Shown one piece after another: positions 9,619 to 18,185 of a DNA stretch of 33,505 nucleotides. The notes beneath the pieces were generated by a model. That model saw nothing but the letters and a program-made list of their open reading frames with translations, did not search any database and was not told where the DNA came from. The position numbers and the translations under genes were made by a program. This stretch comes from Terriglobia bacterium (GTDB lineage: Bacteria; Acidobacteriota; Terriglobia; Terriglobales; Acidobacteriaceae), in NCBI GenBank assembly GCA_021323935.1, contig JAJPJZ010000185.1, positions 1 through 33,505 of the forward strand. Reading direction: 5' to 3'. The first letter of the stretch is position 1. Every line of letters starts with the position of its first letter.

Positions 9619-10287
9619 ATGGCCCTCCGCTTTCCGCGTGCCAAAAAATCGACCAGCCGCAGGAGCAATGACGCTCAGCGCAGCTTCAATTCGCAGGAGT
9701 TTCCCGGCGCCCCCATCGAGCAGCTTCGCGATGACTACCTGGTGGCGCACATTGATGGCGGCGCGCGCGGCAACCCCGGCCCGGCCGGCTACGGCGTCGT
9801 GATTGAAGACCACGCCGGCCGCCGCATTGACCAGCTTTCGCAGTTCCTGGGCGTGCAGACCAATAATTACGCCGAGTATTCCGGCCTGATTGCCGCGCTG
9901 GAATATGCGCGCCGCAACCACTTCCGGTCGCTCAAGGTGCTGAGCGATTCGGAGCTGCTGGTCAAGCAGATCAAGGGCGAATACAAGGTGCGCTCGGCGC
10001 CCCTGCAGGAACTCTACGCCAAGGCCCGCGCGCTGATTCGTGAGCTGGACGCGTTTGCCGTCCAGCACATTCCGCGTGAGCAGAATCGCGAGGCCGATCA
10101 CCTGGCCAACCTCGCCATGGATAACGCGATGATGCGCTCCCGTGCTCAGAGCCCGGCTGTGCCGGCCAAGGCCGCCGGCAACGCCGTCCGCTACGTGGAA
10201 GGCGTGGTGCGCGGCGGCGTCGTTGAGTTGCCCGAGGGTACTACGCTGCCGGAAGGCGCCAGGGTAACGATCACGCTGCGCCGGTAG
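9619..10287 (+). CDS. RNase HI-like protein with C-terminal DUF104/AF2212-like extension
   Basis: HIDGGARGNPGPAGYGVVIEDHAGR...TNNYAEYSGLIAALEYA...LKVLSDSELLVKQIKGEYKV...REQNREADHLANLAMDNAM: RNase H D/E/D/D residues. Tail YVEGVVRGGVVELPEGTTLPEGARVTITLRR. Confidence 0.9.
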   Translation: MALRFPRAKKSTSRRSNDAQRSFNSQEFPGAPIEQLRDDYLVAHIDGGARGNPGPAGYGVVIEDHAGRRIDQLSQFLGVQTNNYAEYSGLIAALEYARRNHFRSLKVLSDSELLVKQIKGEYKVRSAPLQELYAKARALIRELDAFAVQHIPREQNREADHLANLAMDNAMMRSRAQSPAVPAKAAGNAVRYVEGVVRGGVVELPEGTTLPEGARVTITLRR

Positions 10288-10429
10288 CACGCCGGGCAGG
10301 CCTAAGTCGTAGGCGTGGAGGGCTTCGGCGCCGGCACCGGTTTGACAAAACTGCCGCCAGCCTTTACTCGTAAGGTTTGAACCTGCCGCTCAAGCACTAT
10401 TCCGCGCCTGTTCGCCGCCGGGGGCTGCC

Positions 10430-11347
10430 ATGCTGAGGCGGCTGTTTATTGCTCTTTCTGAGAGCCGCAGGCTGCGGCACATGGCTGAACGCTCGGCTGC
10501 CGGCCGGCGGCTTTCATCGCGATTTGTGGCCGGCACCGCGGTCGAAGACGCGCTGACCGCCACGCGCGCCGTCAATCAGCTCGGCATGTCGGTTTCGCTC
10601 GATAACCTGGGCGAGAACGTCACCGACGCCGCCGAGGCTCGCCAGAGCGCCGCGCTCTATCACCAGCTTCTCGACGCCATCGCTGCGCAAAACCTTAATG
10701 CCAACGTCAGCCTGAAGCTGACGCACATGGGCCTCGATGTGGATGAGGCGCTGGCGCAGCAGCTCGTCTCTGACCTGGTTGCGAAAGCGTCTTTGCTCAA
10801 TAGCTTCGTCAGGGTCGATATGGAAGGCTCGGCCTACACCGAGCTCACGCTGCAATTTGTGCGCCGCCTGCATCAGCAGCCGGCAAATGCATCGCGCGTC
10901 GGCGCGGTCATCCAGTCCTATCTTTACCGCAGCGCGCAGGATGTTGAGGCGCTGCTGGCCGAACGCATCCGCATACGGCTTTGCAAAGGCGCCTACAACG
11001 AGCCTGCGCAAATTGCCTTCCCGCAGAAAAGCGATGTCGATGCCAACTACGTGAAGCTGATGAAGCTGCTGCTGAAAAGCGGCGTGTATCATGGCATCGC
11101 CACCCACGACGAGAAGATGATCGAGGCCACCAAGGCCTTCGCTCGCGCCGAGAACATCGCGCCCGACCAGTTTGAGTTCCAGATGCTGTACGGTGTGCGC
11201 CGCGACCTGCAGCAGCAGCTTGTGCGCGAAGGCTGGCGCATGCGCGTGTATATTCCGTTCGGAACCGAGTGGTATCCCTACCTGATGCGGCGGCTGGCTG
11301 AGCGCCCGGCAAACGTGTTCTTCATCGCGCGCAACCTGTTCCGCTAA
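10430..11347 (+). CDS. Proline dehydrogenase family protein
   Basis: 305 aa; VSLDNLGENVTD, NVSLKLTHMGLDVDE, VRVDMEGSAYTELTL, RIRLCKGAYNEPAQIAFPQKSDVDANYVKLMKLLL, IATHDEKMIE, FEFQMLYGVRRDLQQQLVREGWRMRVYIPFGTEWYPYLMRRLAERPAN. Confidence 0.95.
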   Translation: MLRRLFIALSESRRLRHMAERSAAGRRLSSRFVAGTAVEDALTATRAVNQLGMSVSLDNLGENVTDAAEARQSAALYHQLLDAIAAQNLNANVSLKLTHMGLDVDEALAQQLVSDLVAKASLLNSFVRVDMEGSAYTELTLQFVRRLHQQPANASRVGAVIQSYLYRSAQDVEALLAERIRIRLCKGAYNEPAQIAFPQKSDVDANYVKLMKLLLKSGVYHGIATHDEKMIEATKAFARAENIAPDQFEFQMLYGVRRDLQQQLVREGWRMRVYIPFGTEWYPYLMRRLAERPANVFFIARNLFR

Positions 11348-11464
11348 TCTGCACGTAACTGGCCTCGAATGAGCTGCAGCCCAGCCGGCTTGCCCTATCG
11401 GCCCCGCTGCTAGAATTCGAGCAAACGATCCCGCGCAATTCGCAAGCCCCGATGGGAGACACGG

Positions 11465-12130
11465 TTGGACGACAATCAGGCGACATTCTTGCTCGTGCGG
11501 CGCTGCGTCAGCGGCGATGCCGTCGCATGGGAAGAGCTGGTTCGCCTGCATCATCGCCGCGTCTACAACGTGTGTTACCGTTTCACCGGCTCGGCTGAAG
11601 ACGCAGATGACCTGACGCAGGAGGTCTTCATCCGCTTGTTTCGCACCTTGGGCAGCTATGAGCCGGGGAAGGGTTCATTTGTCACCTGGCTGACCACCAT
11701 GTCGCGCAATCTGCTGGTGGACCACTTCAGGCGCAGCCGGCAAGACCGCGTCACTGATTCGCTGGACGCCGGCCTGGGACCGGAGGAGGATTCGGCCACC
11801 ATGGCCGACCAGCTCGCCTCCCCGGTGCCCGCGCCCGACCAGCATATCCAGAGCCGGGAGCGGCAGGCCATGGTGCATGCCGCCCTGCAAAAGCTCTCGC
11901 CGGAGCTCCGGGAGGCTGTTATCTTACGGGATTTACAGGACTTAGACTATCGTGACATCGCCCAGGTGCTGAAGGTGCCGGAGGGTACGGTGAAGTCGCG
12001 AATCAACCGCGGGCGCACGGAACTTGCGCGCCTGCTTTCACGTACTTATCAACAGGATGCTTCGGCCGGAGTGCCGGCGCCTGGCGCGAATGCCGGGCCC
12101 GCAAACCCCGGTCGCGGAGCCCAGAAGTGA
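11465..12130 (+). CDS. RNA polymerase sigma factor, sigma-70 family (ECF)
   Basis: TTG start preceded by gggaga; region 2 (HHRRVYNVCYRFTGSAEDADDLTQEVFIRLFRTLGSYEPGKGSFVTWLTTMSRNLLVDHFRR) and region 4 (LSPELREAVILRDLQDLDYRDIAQVLKVPEGTVKSRINRGRTELARLL). Confidence 0.95.
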   Translation: MDDNQATFLLVRRCVSGDAVAWEELVRLHHRRVYNVCYRFTGSAEDADDLTQEVFIRLFRTLGSYEPGKGSFVTWLTTMSRNLLVDHFRRSRQDRVTDSLDAGLGPEEDSATMADQLASPVPAPDQHIQSRERQAMVHAALQKLSPELREAVILRDLQDLDYRDIAQVLKVPEGTVKSRINRGRTELARLLSRTYQQDASAGVPAPGANAGPANPGRGAQK

Positions 12131-12138
12131 AGGGCTGA

Positions 12139-12966
12139 ATGGAAGGCCAAGTTCCAATGCAGCACGCCGAATTTGAAGCGCTGATGACTGATGCGCTTGA
12201 TGGCGTGCTTGCGGGTGAAGCGCAGCAGCGGTTTGAGGGCCATCGCGCGGAGTGCCCGGCGTGCGCGCTGATGTACAGCGACGCCGCGGCCGGCATGAAC
12301 TGGCTGGCTACGCTCGAGCCGGCGCAGCCGCCCGCCAACATCGTCGGGAAAATCATGGTCGCAACCGTGGGCCAGGTAAGCGCCGCCGCCAAGGTCCAGG
12401 AAAGCCGCGCTTGGCTGCAGAAGCTGCGCGCCGCGGCAGCTCCCCTGCTGCAGCCGGTGCTGCAACCGCGCTTTGCGCTGTCGTTTGCGATGGCATTCTT
12501 CTCAATTTCAACCGCGCTCAGCCTGGGCGGCGTAAAGCTGACCAACGTGAATGCGGCGTCGCTGGCGCCGGCTACGCTGGCCAACAACGCCATCCGCACC
12601 TTCCATGAGACCACCGCCCGCGCTGCGCATTATTACGACAACTTGCGCTTCGTGTACGAGCTGGAATCGCGCTACCGCGAACTGAAGAATTCGCTGCCCG
12701 ATACGAACGAAAGCTCGCCACAGCGCCAGCCCGAGCAGAAGCAAAACCAGAACCAGAACCGCAACAATTCAAGCGGAGATCCTCGTCACTCCCCTGACCA
12801 CCAGCAGTACAGCCGAGACCTGCGCAACACCGTGGTCGCGAGCAACCAGGCTTCGAGTTCCCGCTTCGCCCGTCCGGACGCAAACCGGGCAGCGGAGCCG
12901 TTTCAAATTGCGAAACTCGAACCTCAAGACTCGAAACTCGGAAGCATCTCCAGGAGCATCGGATGA
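12139..12966 (+). CDS. Putative anti-sigma factor (zinc-finger type, single TM)
   Basis: Directly downstream of the ECF sigma; N-terminal FEGHRAECPACALMYSD (H-x3-x-C-x2-C ZAS-like motif), one hydrophobic segment FALSFAMAFFSISTALSLGGV. Start may instead be ATG 12157. Confidence 0.75.
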   Translation: MEGQVPMQHAEFEALMTDALDGVLAGEAQQRFEGHRAECPACALMYSDAAAGMNWLATLEPAQPPANIVGKIMVATVGQVSAAAKVQESRAWLQKLRAAAAPLLQPVLQPRFALSFAMAFFSISTALSLGGVKLTNVNAASLAPATLANNAIRTFHETTARAAHYYDNLRFVYELESRYRELKNSLPDTNESSPQRQPEQKQNQNQNRNNSSGDPRHSPDHQQYSRDLRNTVVASNQASSSRFARPDANRAAEPFQIAKLEPQDSKLGSISRSIG

Positions 12967-14141
12967 ACTGCGCAAATCACCCTCAAACGCCCGCAACGGC
13001 CTTTTGTCGCACCTGCGGCAAGCCACTGTGCGCTGCCTGCCAGCGCATTGTGAACGGCGTAATTTTTTGTGAAACCTGCATTGCTGAAAGGCTGGGAGCC
13101 CCGCCCGCGGCGGGCGCGGCGCCCGGAGTGGCCGCAGGCGCGCCCGTAGCCCCGGTGGTTCCGGTCGGCGCTCCGCGGGCCGCATCGCCGGGCCTGGCCG
13201 CGCTGCTCGGTTTTATTCCAGGCGTGGGCGCCATCTACAACGGCCAGTTTGTAAAAGGCGTAGCCCACGTCGCGATTTTTATAGCGCTGATCTGGGCGGC
13301 TGACCGCGTGGACTGGTTCGGCCTGCTGATTGCCGCCTGGATTTTCTACATGGTTTACGACGCGTACAAGACGGCGCGTGCGCGTGAACTGGGCGAACCC
13401 CTGCCTGACCCATTCGGCTTTGAAAATTTGTGGGAAGGCGGCCGGCGCGCCTACAGCACGCCGCACGTCGCGGCGGTGCCGCCGGCGGTGGGCTTTACTC
13501 CGGCGGGCACCGAGGCTGTGGCCGGGTCCGCACCTGCAGCCGCGGCCGTAGATCCGGTGCTCGCTGCCGAACCCGCGGGCCGACCGGGCGCCCCAATCGG
13601 CGCCATTGTGCTGATCGCCCTGGGCGCGCTGTTCCTGCTCAACACGTTTACTGATCTTTCGCTGTGGTGGCTGAACCGCTATTGGGTTCCGGCAGCGCTG
13701 ATTGCGTTTGGCGTCTGGATCTTTGTTCGCAAGCGCTCGCGGCCCTGGTCATGCCCATGCACGCGCTGCGTGGCCCGCTGCGCCATGGGGCCAGCCCTGC
13801 TGATCACGACTGGAGTTCTGTGGCTGCTGGACGAGAGCACGCGCTGGACGTTTGACCGCAGTTGGCCCATCTACCTGATCGTGCTGGGCGCCATCATGGT
13901 GGCGCGGCACAGCGCCTCCGATGAAGGCCACATCCCGCTGGCGGAGCGCATGCGCAACAACCCTGACTACGCGCGATTCATGTCTGCCGCGGAAGCCAAA
14001 ATGCACCGCAAGCAGCAGCGGTTCCAGGAAAAAATGGATCGATTTAACGAGCGCATGAACGGAGTGCGCAGCGACATCAATCCGCAAGGCACGACGCCGC
14101 CGCAAACCGGCTCGGCGCCTGATGAGGTACACAATGGGTAG
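12963..14141 (+). CDS. B-box-like zinc finger membrane protein with DUF5668/LiaI-LiaF-like TM segments
   Basis: MNCANHPQTPATAFCRTCGKPLCAACQRIVNGVIFCETCI; multiple TM helices; overlaps the upstream gene by ATGA (12963-12966). Confidence 0.82.
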   Translation: MNCANHPQTPATAFCRTCGKPLCAACQRIVNGVIFCETCIAERLGAPPAAGAAPGVAAGAPVAPVVPVGAPRAASPGLAALLGFIPGVGAIYNGQFVKGVAHVAIFIALIWAADRVDWFGLLIAAWIFYMVYDAYKTARARELGEPLPDPFGFENLWEGGRRAYSTPHVAAVPPAVGFTPAGTEAVAGSAPAAAAVDPVLAAEPAGRPGAPIGAIVLIALGALFLLNTFTDLSLWWLNRYWVPAALIAFGVWIFVRKRSRPWSCPCTRCVARCAMGPALLITTGVLWLLDESTRWTFDRSWPIYLIVLGAIMVARHSASDEGHIPLAERMRNNPDYARFMSAAEAKMHRKQQRFQEKMDRFNERMNGVRSDINPQGTTPPQTGSAPDEVHNG

Positions 14142-15558
14142 CCCAACCGGCACTGTTGGCACTCCTGCTCCGCCTGCTCCGCTGCCGCCATACCGGCGGC
14201 GGTCGATGGCCGGCCCGGTGGTTTTGATTGTTCTCGGAGTCCTGTTCCTGCTGGCGAATTCCCACGTGGTGCAATGGTCGCGACTGTGGTTCTGGTTCGG
14301 GCGCTGGTGGCCGGTGCTGATCATCCTGTGGGGCGTAGTCAAGCTGATTGAATACTTCCGCGCTCGTGATGGCGGCTACCGCATGCGCGGCATCGGCGTC
14401 GGCGGGTTCTTTTTGCTGTTCTGGATTGTGGTTTTCGGCATGGGAGCGCGTCACTCCTCTGCCTGGATGAACAGCGACAACGGCCCGCAGTGGGATTGGG
14501 ACTGGGGCGGGGCCTTCGGCAGCGGCTACGACTTCACCGACGAGTTGGCGCCGCAGCCGGTCAAGCCCGGCAGCAGCGTGCAGGTCGCCAGCGACAACGG
14601 CGACATCACGATCAGCACCTGGGACGAGCAGCAGATCAAAGTCGTGGGCCACAAGCACGTCACCGCCAACGACCAGAACGAAGCCAACAGCATGGCTGAC
14701 CGCACTAAGCCAGTCATCAGCGGCTCGGCTGACGGCTTGACGGTGAACGCCAATACCGGGGGTTCGGGCGAGCGCGTAGGAGTGATGGGGCCGCACGGCG
14801 TCAGCACCAACCTTGAAATCTTCCTGCCAAAAAATGTTTCGGTTGACGTGAGCACGCGCCATGGCGACGTGAAGATTCACACCCGCCAGGGAAATGTGCG
14901 CGCCTCCACTTCGCACGGCGACGTCGATGTGGATGAAGTGACCGGCGACACCACGGTGTCCATGCGCCACGGCGACTTGCGCGCCGCCAACCTCACCGGC
15001 AGCCTTGAGATAGACGGCTCGTTGAGCGATGTCGATATTTCGACCGTGGGCGGGCTGGTGCGCATCAATGCCGAAGTGATGGGCAACTTCAAGACGGTCG
15101 AGCTGAAGAAGGGCCTGCAGTTTCACTCCTCGCGCACGGACCTGCAGATCGAGCAGCTCACGGGCGAGCTCAACATGGATGGCGGCGACCTGCGCGTTGG
15201 CCAGTGTGACGGCTTCCAGATCACCACGCGCTCCAAAGATATTCACCTCGATGACGTCACCGGCGATGTCCGGGTCGAGAACAACAACGGCAACGTGGAT
15301 GTGCACGTGAGCCAGGTGCCGGTGGGCAACATTCGCGTGGATAACCGGCGGGGTGACATCGAGCTGGTGCTGCCTGCGGCGGCGAGCTTTAACGCTTCGG
15401 CCACGACGCGCCGCGGCGAAGTGGAAAGCGACTTCGACGCCATCCACGTCAGCCCTGAACACGGCATGACGATCGCCAGCGGAACCGTGGGCAAAGGCGG
15501 CCCGAAGATTGCCGTGACCAGCGAAAGCGGCGGCATCCAGATCAGGAAGGCGGGATAG
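14134..15558 (+). CDS. DUF5668/LiaF-like TM protein with DUF4097-like beta-helix domain
   Basis: ORF track opens at 14122; ATG 14134 overlaps the upstream stop (ATGGGTAG). TM helices then repeated beta strands (GDVKIHTRQGNVRASTSHGDVDVDEVTGDTTVSMRHGDLRAANLTGSLEIDG...). Confidence 0.85.
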   Translation: MGSPTGTVGTPAPPAPLPPYRRRSMAGPVVLIVLGVLFLLANSHVVQWSRLWFWFGRWWPVLIILWGVVKLIEYFRARDGGYRMRGIGVGGFFLLFWIVVFGMGARHSSAWMNSDNGPQWDWDWGGAFGSGYDFTDELAPQPVKPGSSVQVASDNGDITISTWDEQQIKVVGHKHVTANDQNEANSMADRTKPVISGSADGLTVNANTGGSGERVGVMGPHGVSTNLEIFLPKNVSVDVSTRHGDVKIHTRQGNVRASTSHGDVDVDEVTGDTTVSMRHGDLRAANLTGSLEIDGSLSDVDISTVGGLVRINAEVMGNFKTVELKKGLQFHSSRTDLQIEQLTGELNMDGGDLRVGQCDGFQITTRSKDIHLDDVTGDVRVENNNGNVDVHVSQVPVGNIRVDNRRGDIELVLPAAASFNASATTRRGEVESDFDAIHVSPEHGMTIASGTVGKGGPKIAVTSESGGIQIRKAG

Positions 15559-15654
15559 CTGTTTTTACGAGGCGCCGAAGGTAATTTGCGAATTGCAATC
15601 GCGCTCTGCTATCAATCGTGATTCGCAAAATCACCGATCAGGGATCCCGCTTCT

Positions 15655-17085
15655 ATGGCCTACATTCAATTCCTCGGCGCAGCCGATGTTGTGACCGGCT
15701 CAAAACACCTCATCAACACCGGCGATGAGAGCGGAACCACCGGCTTGCAGGTGCTGGTGGATTGTGGCCTGTTCCAAGGTCAAAAAGAATGGCGCGATCG
15801 CAACTGGCACGACCTGCCGATCGACGCCCGGCGCATTGATGCGGTCATCCTGACGCACGCTCATCTCGACCATTCCGGCTGGATTCCGCGCCTGGTGAAG
15901 CAGGGCTTCACCGGGCCTATTTACGCGACCCCGGCGACCATTGATTTATGCGGGATCCTGCTGCCCGACTCAGGCCACCTGCAGGAAGAAGACGCCAACT
16001 TTCACAATCGCCACAAAACCTCGAGTCACGACCCGGCGCTGCCGCTTTACACGGCTGACGAGGCGCACAACTGCCTGAAGGATTTCCAGCCGGTCGAGAT
16101 CGGAGTGGACAAGCAACTCAGCGCCGACTTTTCGTTTCGCTTCTATCGCGCGGCGCATATCCTCGGCTCCTCCATGGCCAACATTACCTTGAAGCAAAAC
16201 GGCTCGCCCCGCACGCTGGTGTTCACCGGCGATATCGGCCGCATGCGCGATACCACGATGGCGCCCGGCAAAGTGCTGCACACCGGGCCCGCCGAGCCCG
16301 GCTCGCCTGACGTTCTGGTGATGGAATCAACCTACGGGGACCGGGCGCATCCCGAAACTGATCCGCGGCCGCAGCTTGCGCAATTGATTTCGCAGGCGGT
16401 GCAGCGCGGCGGCAGCGTCATCGTGCCGGCGTTTGCCGTGGAGCGCACGCAAAAGTTCATCTTCATCCTGAAGGAGATGATGGAAGCAGGCACGATTCCG
16501 CGCGTGCCGGTGCACATTGATAGCCCCATGGCCATTCAGGCGGTGCAGATCTTCCTGAAGCATACTGAGGAATTCACCGACGACACTAAAGCGCTGATTG
16601 CGAAATATGGCTCGCCGCTGCAATGGCAAGGCTTTTATTTCGATTCGACGCCGGAGCAGTCGAAGAAGATCAACGATGAGCGGCAGCCCTGCATCATCCT
16701 GTCGTCGAGCGGCATGGTGACGGGCGGACGCATTCAGCATCACCTGGTGCAGCGGCTGCCGGATGCGCGGAATCTGGTGATCTTCATTGGCTACCAGTCG
16801 CCGGGGACACGCGGCGCGCAACTGAAGGCCGGCGCGAAGACGGTCAGGATGCTGGGCCAGGATGTGGCGGTGCGCGCGCAGGTTGCGGCCATAGAGCAAT
16901 TCAGCGATCACGCCGATACGGGTGAGCTGTTGACCTGGCTGAAGATGTTTCCCAAGCCGCCCTCGGTCACCTACCTCGTGCACGGCGACCCGGGCTCGGC
17001 ATCGCAACTGCAGCAGGCAATTTCGCGCGAGATGCATTGGCACGTCGACGTGGCGCACTACCTGGAAAAGGTGACGATCAGCTAG
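15655..17085 (+). CDS. MBL-fold beta-CASP RNA metallo-hydrolase
   Basis: [107 protein letters not shown]. Confidence 0.96.
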   Translation: MAYIQFLGAADVVTGSKHLINTGDESGTTGLQVLVDCGLFQGQKEWRDRNWHDLPIDARRIDAVILTHAHLDHSGWIPRLVKQGFTGPIYATPATIDLCGILLPDSGHLQEEDANFHNRHKTSSHDPALPLYTADEAHNCLKDFQPVEIGVDKQLSADFSFRFYRAAHILGSSMANITLKQNGSPRTLVFTGDIGRMRDTTMAPGKVLHTGPAEPGSPDVLVMESTYGDRAHPETDPRPQLAQLISQAVQRGGSVIVPAFAVERTQKFIFILKEMMEAGTIPRVPVHIDSPMAIQAVQIFLKHTEEFTDDTKALIAKYGSPLQWQGFYFDSTPEQSKKINDERQPCIILSSSGMVTGGRIQHHLVQRLPDARNLVIFIGYQSPGTRGAQLKAGAKTVRMLGQDVAVRAQVAAIEQFSDHADTGELLTWLKMFPKPPSVTYLVHGDPGSASQLQQAISREMHWHVDVAHYLEKVTIS

Positions 17086-18161
17086 TCGCGCCGGGTGAAC
17101 TCTGCCAGCGCTTCCAGCCTGTGCCTCGCCGCTCCCGAATCAATAGACTGCGTCGCGAGGGGCAGGGCCTCGGCAATGCCGGCAGCCCGGCCGGCCGCGA
17201 CCAGGGCAGCCGCCGAATTCAGCAGCACCACGTCGCGACGTGGGGAGCGATCGCCCGCCAGGATGCTGCGGATGATGGCGGCATTCTCTCCGGCATCGCC
17301 GCCCGCAATCGAAGTGAGCGGTGCGCGCGCAATCCCGAACTGCTCGGGAGAAATTTCGCCGGCCTGCACTTTACCGTCTCGCACCTCGGCCACGGTGGTC
17401 GGCCCGGAGATGGTGATTTCATCGAGGCCGTCGTGGCCGTGCACTACCATGGCGCGGCTCACACGCAGCCGGCACAACGCTTCTGCGACCTTTGCGACGA
17501 GATCCATGGCATAGACGCCGACGATCTGCGCCGAGGCGCCAGCAGGATTGGTGAGCGGCCCCAGCAGGTTGAACACGGTGCGCAGCTTCAGCTCTCGCCG
17601 CGCCGCCTGCACGTGGCGAGTGGCGGCGTGCATTGCGGGCGCGTAAAGAAATACGACTCCAACTTCCTCGAGGCAGGCGGCCAGACGCTCTGCGGACAGT
17701 TCAAGGCGCACGCCCAGCGCCTCCATTACGTCGGCGGAGCCGCACTTTGAGCTGACGCTGCGATTGCCATGCTTGGCCACGCGCACACCGGCGCCGGCGA
17801 CGACGAGCGCGGTCGCGGTTGAAATGTTGAAGGTTCCGCTGGTGTCGCCGCCGGTGCCGCAGGTATCGATCAGGGCATCGCGCTCGGTGCCGCTGGCGTC
17901 GAGGGCCGAAGCAGCCCGAATCGGCAGCCGCGCCGCCACTTCGCGAATGGCTTCGGCAAAGCCGACGATCTCATCTACGGTTTCGCCGCGCATGCTGAGC
18001 GCCACCAGCAACGCGCCAATCTGCGCATTGGTGGCGCTGCCGGCCAGGATCTCAGCCATGACCTGCCGCGCCTCGTCGCGCGACAAGGCTCGCCGGTGTA
18101 GCGCAATTTGGTGGAGCGCCTCAACAATCATGCGCGGTGCGGCTATGGTAGCTGAAGCCAT
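17082..18161 (-). CDS. trpD: Anthranilate phosphoribosyltransferase
   Basis: [98 protein letters not shown]. Confidence 0.97.
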   Translation of the reverse strand: MASATIAAPRMIVEALHQIALHRRALSRDEARQVMAEILAGSATNAQIGALLVALSMRGETVDEIVGFAEAIREVAARLPIRAASALDASGTERDALIDTCGTGGDTSGTFNISTATALVVAGAGVRVAKHGNRSVSSKCGSADVMEALGVRLELSAERLAACLEEVGVVFLYAPAMHAATRHVQAARRELKLRTVFNLLGPLTNPAGASAQIVGVYAMDLVAKVAEALCRLRVSRAMVVHGHDGLDEITISGPTTVAEVRDGKVQAGEISPEQFGIARAPLTSIAGGDAGENAAIIRSILAGDRSPRRDVVLLNSAAALVAAGRAAGIAEALPLATQSIDSGAARHRLEALAEFTRRD

Positions 18162-18185
18162 GCAGGGGCCTCGCGGGATCGCAGC

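Noticed and set aside
10514-11554. 346-aa minus-strand ORF antisense to proline dehydrogenase
   Set aside because: Shadow ORF; also spans the promoter of the sigma factor.
14077-15462. 461-aa minus-strand ORF antisense to the DUF4097-like gene
   Set aside because: His/Val/Ala-rich composition with no recognisable motif, fully antisense to a well-supported gene; typical GC-rich shadow ORF.
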